From the NCBI RefSeq assembly GCF_014205835.1, contig NZ_JACHCQ010000023.1, positions 48,653 to 112,652 on the forward strand: a DNA stretch of 64,000 nucleotides. Direction: 5' to 3'. Shown here piece after piece: positions 61,001 to 64,000 of this stretch. The stretch's first letter is position 1. Every line of letters starts with the position of its first letter. The position numbers were made by a program, and so were the translations under genes. The notes beneath the pieces are model-generated. The model was not told where the DNA came from, ran no database searches, and was given only the letters and a program-made list of their open reading frames with translations. This DNA is from Pedobacter sp. AK013 (GTDB taxonomy: Bacteria; Bacteroidota; Bacteroidia; Sphingobacteriales; Sphingobacteriaceae).

Positions 61001-61122
61001 GAAGAAATGAATTCGCCACAGTCCCAGAAGCTTACAGATTGATCTAAAGTTAAGATGTAAGTGAGCGCGGCAACGATAAAACAGAGCCAGCCTCCAATGG
61101 TGTTAATCCTTGAGTAATTCAT
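58096..61122 (-). CDS. DUF2723 polytopic membrane protein, paralogue of the preceding gene
   Basis: A 1008-residue protein colinear with the neighbour over its whole length: SFWDCGEFISSAFRMEVVHQPGAPIV, EPRERDYAYVGSFYAFAIW, NAILFTYGDNDTFPVWYAQEVE, a membrane N-terminal half and a TPR-like C-terminal region. Conservation is strongest in the signature motifs and weaker in the C-terminal 250 residues, where different partners or acceptors may be recognised. The two genes are 215 bp apart with a terminator between them, which points to an old tandem duplication rather than an operon. Confidence 0.88.
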   Translation of the reverse strand: MNYSRINTIGGWLCFIVAALTYILTLDQSVSFWDCGEFISSAFRMEVVHQPGAPIVSMIQKLFSTLAFGDKTKVAYFINISSALASAGTILFLFWTITALAKKTVIKKGEEITKQKIIGIMGAGLVGALAYAFSDSFWFSAVEAEVYAMSSLCTAIVFWGILKWESQADEPKSDRWLLFVAYMMGISIGVHILNLLTIPALIFVYYFKKNPSPSWQSVLKVFFVSIAVLAAVQFGIIQYVISFAASFDYFFVNTIGLGFGTGILFFAVLVIGSLVYGIRYSILKNKRILNLAMLFTVLLLFGYSSFALLIIRAQAKPNLNNYNVDNVYSFSRYVGRDQYGDRPLLYGENYNSEKIGVEETGKIIRKGDKKYEPAGTKSAYIFADKTLLPRMYSDKPEHINFYKSYMGFNDEHKPTLIDNLNYMFSFQTGQMYMRYFMWNFVGRQDNEDGQFGGKDGNWLSGVKPLDAIRLGSQKNLPPSIVENKAYNRFFFLPLIIGLIGAIWHFKRNQKDAGIIGLLFVFTGVAIVVYLNSVPVEPRERDYAYVGSFYAFAIWIGLGVFGLKDWVFQKLTPQRASIFATVIALFGAPIIMANQGWDDHDRSDSHVARDMSVNYLKSCAPNAILFTYGDNDTFPVWYAQEVENIRPDVRVVNLSLFTADWYIDGMRKKQNESAPLPITLKHEQYVEGTRDIMYYQDYKIAQHIELKEILDVLLSDHDEDKVTMTDGSKYNVLPTKNLKLAVSPQQVLDTGTVPKEDAGKIASSMEWTYNSNFVTKGTLALFDILTHNNWERPIYFSGAMPNEQYIGLNKYLYSEGLNKRLLPLKPDTAITQDFDRVNLKPMYNNLMNVYGFGNIKNANHLDRQSADDVTMFSNMFNGLLTGLINEGKITESKKVANKYFEVIPAKFYSMRQVMSTYYLTENLYRLNDLNRANAMIKKTADYIGKELTHLADVSESKNQLSSEQDIRFYLGYLGQMVKLTEVFKQTGLNKSLEKQYNDLIIRFTPFAAG

Positions 61123-61197
61123 AGTTTAATTTTAGTCTTTGATAATAAATGATTTAAGTGGTTCGTAGTAAAAAAAGTCGTATAAAAAAAGAAAATG

Positions 61198-61229
61198 TTG
61201 CACGCTATGTAATGATTTTTTTATCTTTG
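61198..61229 (+). promoter_or_regulatory. Upstream promoter candidate for tRNA-Gln
   Basis: TTG (61198-61200), 21 bp, TATCTTTG (61222-61229): a full match to the Bacteroidota pattern, with a TTG at the expected distance. Confidence 0.6.
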
Positions 61230-61281
61230 CATCGCAAACAGGAACAGCGGGAGAGAAATTAAAAATATTTTAAAATCGCTC

Positions 61282-61312
61282 TTGCATATTTAAAATAAGG
61301 TTCCTACATTTG
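61282..61312 (+). promoter_or_regulatory. Proximal promoter of tRNA-Gln
   Basis: TTG (61282-61284), 20 bp, TACATTTG (61305-61312). It lies 36 bp before the tRNA, so transcription would start near 61319. Confidence 0.7.
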
Positions 61313-61348
61313 CATTCCCTTTCGAGGAGAATATCCTTGAGAAGTTTT

Positions 61349-61419
61349 TGTCCGATAGTATAAGGGTAGTACAACGGTTTTTGGTACCGTTTGTCTTGGT
61401 TCGAATCCAGGTCGGACAA
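61349..61419 (+). tRNA. tRNA-Gln (anticodon TTG)
   Basis: A 71-base cloverleaf without encoded CCA. Acceptor arms TGTCCGA / TCGGACA, discriminator A, anticodon stem ACGGT / ACCGT around loop TTTTGGT (anticodon TTG, 61381-61383), and T arm CTTGG-TTCGAAT-CCAGG. All stems pair. Confidence 0.96.
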
Positions 61420-61432
61420 CTAAATTTAATAA

Positions 61433-61470
61433 CGGATCATGTTTTAAATAGACATGATCCGATTTTTTTT
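61433..61470 (+). terminator. Terminator of tRNA-Gln
   Basis: CGGATCATGT (61433-61442) pairs perfectly with ACATGATCCG (61452-61461), followed by A and eight T. It isolates the tRNA from prs, whose ATG is 20 bp further on. Confidence 0.88.
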
Positions 61471-61490
61471 AACCGTAACTACACGAACCC

Positions 61491-62432
61491 ATGCCATTGC
61501 AGTTTAACCCGGTAAAGCTTTTTTCCGGAACAGGTTCTAAGGGATTATCACTTAAGATTGCCGAACATTACGGCAAGCCACTTGGTAGCGTAACCATTCA
61601 CAAATTCAGTGATGGAGAGTTTCAGCCTTCCTTTGATGAGTCAATTCGTGGTAGTGATGTTTTTCTAATCCAGTCTACTTATCAGCCTAGTGATAATTTA
61701 ATGGAGCTTTTGTTAATGGTTGATGCTGCTAAAAGGGCATCGGCACATTACATTACTGCAGTTGTTCCTTATTATGGTTTAGCCCGTCAGGATAGAAAAG
61801 ATAAACCGCGTGTAGCAATCGGTGCCAAATTAGTGGCTAACTTATTAAAATCAGCAGGTATTCACCGTATTATGACGATGGATCTACATGCTGCACAGAT
61901 ACAGGGTTTCTTCGATATTCCGGTTGATCACTTAGACGGATCGGTAATCTTTGTACCTTATATCAAAAGCTTAGGCTTAAAAAACTTAACTATTGCATCG
62001 CCAGATATGGGCGGTTCGTATAGGGCACGTACTTTTGCCAAGTTTTTTAACGCTGAGGTAATTATTTGCGATAAACGCCGTAAACGTGCCAACGAAATCG
62101 AATCTATGTCGATTATTGGTGATGTGACTGGGCAGGATGTCGTATTAATCGATGATATTTGTGATACCGCCGGAACCCTATCAAAAGCTGCGGCTTTGAT
62201 TATGGAAAACGGTGCAGCAAGTGTTAGAGCGGTTTGTACACATGCTGTATTATCTGGCAAAGCAATAGAAACGGTAGAAAATTCGGTATTAACCGAGTTG
62301 ATCGTTACGGACACTATCCCATTGAAACAGGAAAGTCCGAAAATTAGGGTGCTAAGTACAGCCGGTTTATTTGCAAGGGCAATTGCCAATGTAAACGAGC
62401 ATGGATCGATTAGTGATCTGTTTAGAGTGTAA
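61491..62432 (+). CDS. prs: Ribose-phosphate pyrophosphokinase
   Basis: A 313-residue PRPP synthase. FSDGEFQPSFDESIRG, PYYGLARQDRKDKPRVAIGAK (the flexible ATP loop) and the PRPP-binding loop VVLIDDICDTAGT are all present, and the length is standard. It makes PRPP from ribose 5-phosphate and ATP for nucleotide, His and Trp synthesis. It heads the conserved prs, rplY, pth order. The start is 20 bp after the tRNA terminator. Confidence 0.97.
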   Translation: MPLQFNPVKLFSGTGSKGLSLKIAEHYGKPLGSVTIHKFSDGEFQPSFDESIRGSDVFLIQSTYQPSDNLMELLLMVDAAKRASAHYITAVVPYYGLARQDRKDKPRVAIGAKLVANLLKSAGIHRIMTMDLHAAQIQGFFDIPVDHLDGSVIFVPYIKSLGLKNLTIASPDMGGSYRARTFAKFFNAEVIICDKRRKRANEIESMSIIGDVTGQDVVLIDDICDTAGTLSKAAALIMENGAASVRAVCTHAVLSGKAIETVENSVLTELIVTDTIPLKQESPKIRVLSTAGLFARAIANVNEHGSISDLFRV

Positions 62433-62521
62433 ATTAAGGTGGAAGGTAGAGGGTTGAAGGCTTAAGGTCTTGATACTCGATACTTAATACTGACTACTAA
62501 TAATTAAATAAATAAAAAAAA
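62433..62521 (+). repeat. Dispersed GGT-rich / TTGATACT-type repeat between prs and rplY
   Basis: AAGGTGGAAGGTAGAGGGTTG followed by CTTGATACTCGATACTTAAT. It is the same compound element as at 31709-31827 and, in part, 32530-32628 and 34948-34985. Confidence 0.65.
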
Positions 62522-63106
62522 ATGAAAACAATCGCAATTAGCGGTTCTCCAAGAGAGAACGTAGGGAAACGCGATGCCAAGGAACTTCGTTACGAAGGTA
62601 AAGTTCCGGCGGTATTGTATGGTGGAAAAGAGCAACAACACTTAGCTGTGGTTATTGCTGACTTAAGAGATGTTATTTATACCCCGGATGTAAACTTTGT
62701 GGAAATTAATGTGAATGGTGTTAAAACCAAAGCTATCGTAAAAGATACGCAGTTTCACCCACTTACCGACGTATTATTACACATCGATTTTCTTCAGTTA
62801 TTTGATGAGAAAGAAATCGTTATGGAGATCCCGGTTAAATTAACAGGAACTTCTCCAGGTGTTAAAATGGGGGGTAAATTAATCCAGAAATTACGTAAAC
62901 TACGTGTTAAAGCATTACCAGCTAACATGCCACAAAACGTAGAAGTAAGCTTAGAGAAATTAGAAGTAGGTAGTTTATTCCGTGTTCGTGACCTTAAAGG
63001 TGATAAATACGTAATCACTAACACTCCTGAAGATACTATCGTTTCTGTTGCAATGTCTAGAGCATTAAAACAAGCTGAAACTGAAGCTGCTAAAGGTAAA
63101 AAATAG
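62522..63106 (+). CDS. rplY: 50S ribosomal protein L25 / general stress protein Ctc
   Basis: A 194-residue protein of the long (CTC) form. The N-terminal L25 domain (GKRDAKELRYEGKVPAVLYGG) binds 5S rRNA, and the C-terminal TL5-type beta domain (EIVMEIPVKLTGTSPGVKMGGKL) is followed by a Lys/Ala-rich tail. It sits between prs and pth, as in many bacteria, and ends in a strong terminator. Confidence 0.95.
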   Translation: MKTIAISGSPRENVGKRDAKELRYEGKVPAVLYGGKEQQHLAVVIADLRDVIYTPDVNFVEINVNGVKTKAIVKDTQFHPLTDVLLHIDFLQLFDEKEIVMEIPVKLTGTSPGVKMGGKLIQKLRKLRVKALPANMPQNVEVSLEKLEVGSLFRVRDLKGDKYVITNTPEDTIVSVAMSRALKQAETEAAKGKK

Positions 63107-63126
63107 TACGCTGAGTTCACAGATTT

Positions 63127-63161
63127 AAAGCGGTAAAGAAGAAATTCTTTACCGCTTTTTG
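63127..63161 (+). terminator. Rho-independent terminator after rplY
   Basis: AAAGCGGTAAAGAA (63127-63140) pairs perfectly with TTCTTTACCGCTTT (63145-63158) around loop GAAA, followed by T. Confidence 0.9.
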
Positions 63162-63172
63162 TTTATAGGATA

Positions 63173-63270
63173 TCGTCTTGCTGAATTTATTTCAGCATCT
63201 GAAAATAGTGAGACCCTGAAATAAATTTACTTCGTAGCTTTCCGCTATGCTACAGGTCAGGGTGACGAGT
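63173..63270 (-). repeat. 97-bp CGTCACCCTGA-type repeat, inverted copy
   Basis: Its minus strand reads CGTCACCCTGACC, ATTTATTTCAGGGTC and GATGCTGAAATAAATTCAGC in the same order as 54590-54686. It fills the rplY-pth gap between the terminator and the pth promoter. Confidence 0.8.
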
Positions 63271-63297
63271 AACAAAAAAAAGCTTTCGCTTTAGCCT

Positions 63298-63328
63298 TTG
63301 GTCTTTTCGCTTTAAGCTTCTACCTTTG
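63298..63328 (+). promoter_or_regulatory. Promoter of pth, directly abutting the start codon
   Basis: TTG (63298-63300), 20 bp, TACCTTTG (63321-63328): an exact consensus match. The -7 box ends four bases before the ATG at 63333, so the RNA should start at or within a few bases of the ATG. Confidence 0.75.
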
Positions 63329-63332
63329 CCCC

Positions 63333-63893
63333 ATGAAATATCTTATAGTAGGCTTAGGAAACATCGGGCCGGATTATGCACATACCAGGCATAACATTGG
63401 CTTTGATATTGCTGATGAACTGGTTAAAGGTTTAGGTGGTAGCTTTGATAATATCCGTTTGGCCTATTATGCTGAGGTGGGCTTTAAAGGTAAAAAACTA
63501 CATGTAATTAAGCCAACAACCTTTATGAACCTGAGTGGTAAGGCCGTTAACTATTGGATGAAAGAGCTGAAAATAGCACCGGAAAATGTACTCGTTATTG
63601 TTGATGACCTTGCCTTGCCTCTCGGAAAGCTAAGGTTAAAATTACAAGGTTCTAGCGCGGGTCACAATGGTTTAAAAAGCATCGAAGAAGTTTGTGGTGG
63701 GCAAAACTACGCGCGCCTTCGCTTTGGAATTGGAAACGATTACCCGAAAGGCAGGCAAGTAGACTTCGTTTTGGGTTTGTTTGATAAAAATGAACAGTTG
63801 GAACTTCCTGCATTGATTGATAAAAGTGTAGAATTGATTAAAAGTTTTGTAACCATCGGCCCGGCACACACCATGACCGCTTTTAATAAGTAG
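63333..63893 (+). CDS. pth: Peptidyl-tRNA hydrolase
   Basis: The 186-residue enzyme begins MKYLIVGLGNIGPDYAHTRHNIG with the catalytic His20 and substrate-binding Asn10. The conserved Asp lies in VLVIVDDLALPLGKLRL, and GSSAGHNGLKSIEE and RLRFGIGND follow. It frees tRNA from stalled peptidyl-tRNA. The start is fixed by the family's N-terminus, and no other ATG fits. It is separated from rplY by a terminator and has its own promoter. Confidence 0.97.
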   Translation: MKYLIVGLGNIGPDYAHTRHNIGFDIADELVKGLGGSFDNIRLAYYAEVGFKGKKLHVIKPTTFMNLSGKAVNYWMKELKIAPENVLVIVDDLALPLGKLRLKLQGSSAGHNGLKSIEEVCGGQNYARLRFGIGNDYPKGRQVDFVLGLFDKNEQLELPALIDKSVELIKSFVTIGPAHTMTAFNK

Positions 63894-63908
63894 TTCCCTT
63901 ACAAGAAT

Positions 63909-63929
63909 CGTCATGCTGAATTTATTTCA
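63909..63929 (-). repeat. Truncated end of the 97-bp repeat family
   Basis: CGTCATGCTGAATTTATTTC matches the terminal part of the copy at 63173-63270, then diverges. The last 70 bases of the window show no gene. Confidence 0.6.
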
Positions 63930-64000
63930 CTGTTGTCCGGTTAAAATTGATTATTGAAGATAAATAAGGCTTATTGGCTAATTAAGGTTGTTTATGTTTT

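Noticed and set aside
1..64000. CRISPR array, insertion sequence, prophage or defence island
   Set aside because: No regularly spaced direct repeats, transposase, integrase or phage genes, and no recognised defence proteins were found; the repeats seen are short, dispersed and intergenic.

Overview
The window reads as chromosomal DNA of a soil or plant-associated Bacteroidota of the Pedobacter/Sphingobacteriaceae type. The grounds are four SusC-type TonB receptors each paired with a SusD lipoprotein, lipoboxes followed by Cys-Lys-Lys, AT-rich intergenic DNA, promoters of the TTG / TAnnTTTG type, and almost no Shine-Dalgarno sequences. This placement is inferred from gene content, not from a marker tree.

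Region A (1-17238): the window opens inside a susC gene. A colinear operon follows with a second SusC/SusD pair and seven further lipoproteins: two with fasciclin domains, one probably DUF5007, one IPT plus delta-60 repeats, one decayed phosphodiesterase fold plus LamG, one DUF1735 plus PA14, and one PKD plus discoidin. None is a recognisable polysaccharide-degrading enzyme. The operon ends in a hairpin terminator and is followed by a secreted glutaminase/DUF4965-family protein (17448-19922). Region B (19923-23651): dinB, a small hypothetical gene, a stand-alone receiver protein and a LacI-family regulator, separated by dispersed repeats.

Region C (22638-40317): an alpha-glucan (maltodextrin/starch) utilisation locus. 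It runs lacI, two perfect palindromic operators, susC, susD, susE, GH13, beta-phosphoglucomutase, GH65 phosphorylase, GH13, an MFS sugar transporter and a GH13 lipoprotein. Polymer would be bound and cut at the surface, imported by SusCD, trimmed in the periplasm, carried inside by the MFS protein, phosphorolysed by GH65 and fed into glycolysis by PgmB. Most gaps after the first GH13 gene are filled by dispersed repeats, one of which appears to have become coding sequence.

Region D (40429-51102): an ECF sigma factor, a FecR anti-sigma factor, an STN-type SusC and a SusD, then a GH20 hexosaminidase-like protein and a small secreted protein. The last two share a promoter layout (CAAACGTTTGCGC, 33-34 bp, TATCTTTAA). 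Region E (51260-63893): a secreted S10 peptidase, a 715-bp repeat-rich gap with large hairpins, accA, a tandem pair of DUF2723 membrane proteins, tRNA-Gln(TTG), and the housekeeping run prs, rplY/ctc, pth. The pth promoter ends five bases before its ATG, suggesting a leaderless mRNA.

No CRISPR array, IS element, phage, rRNA gene or recognised defence system was seen. The most unusual signals are the enzyme-poor double-SusCD surface operon, the shared GH20/small-protein promoter, the LacI operator pair, and the dense mixture of dispersed repeat families.
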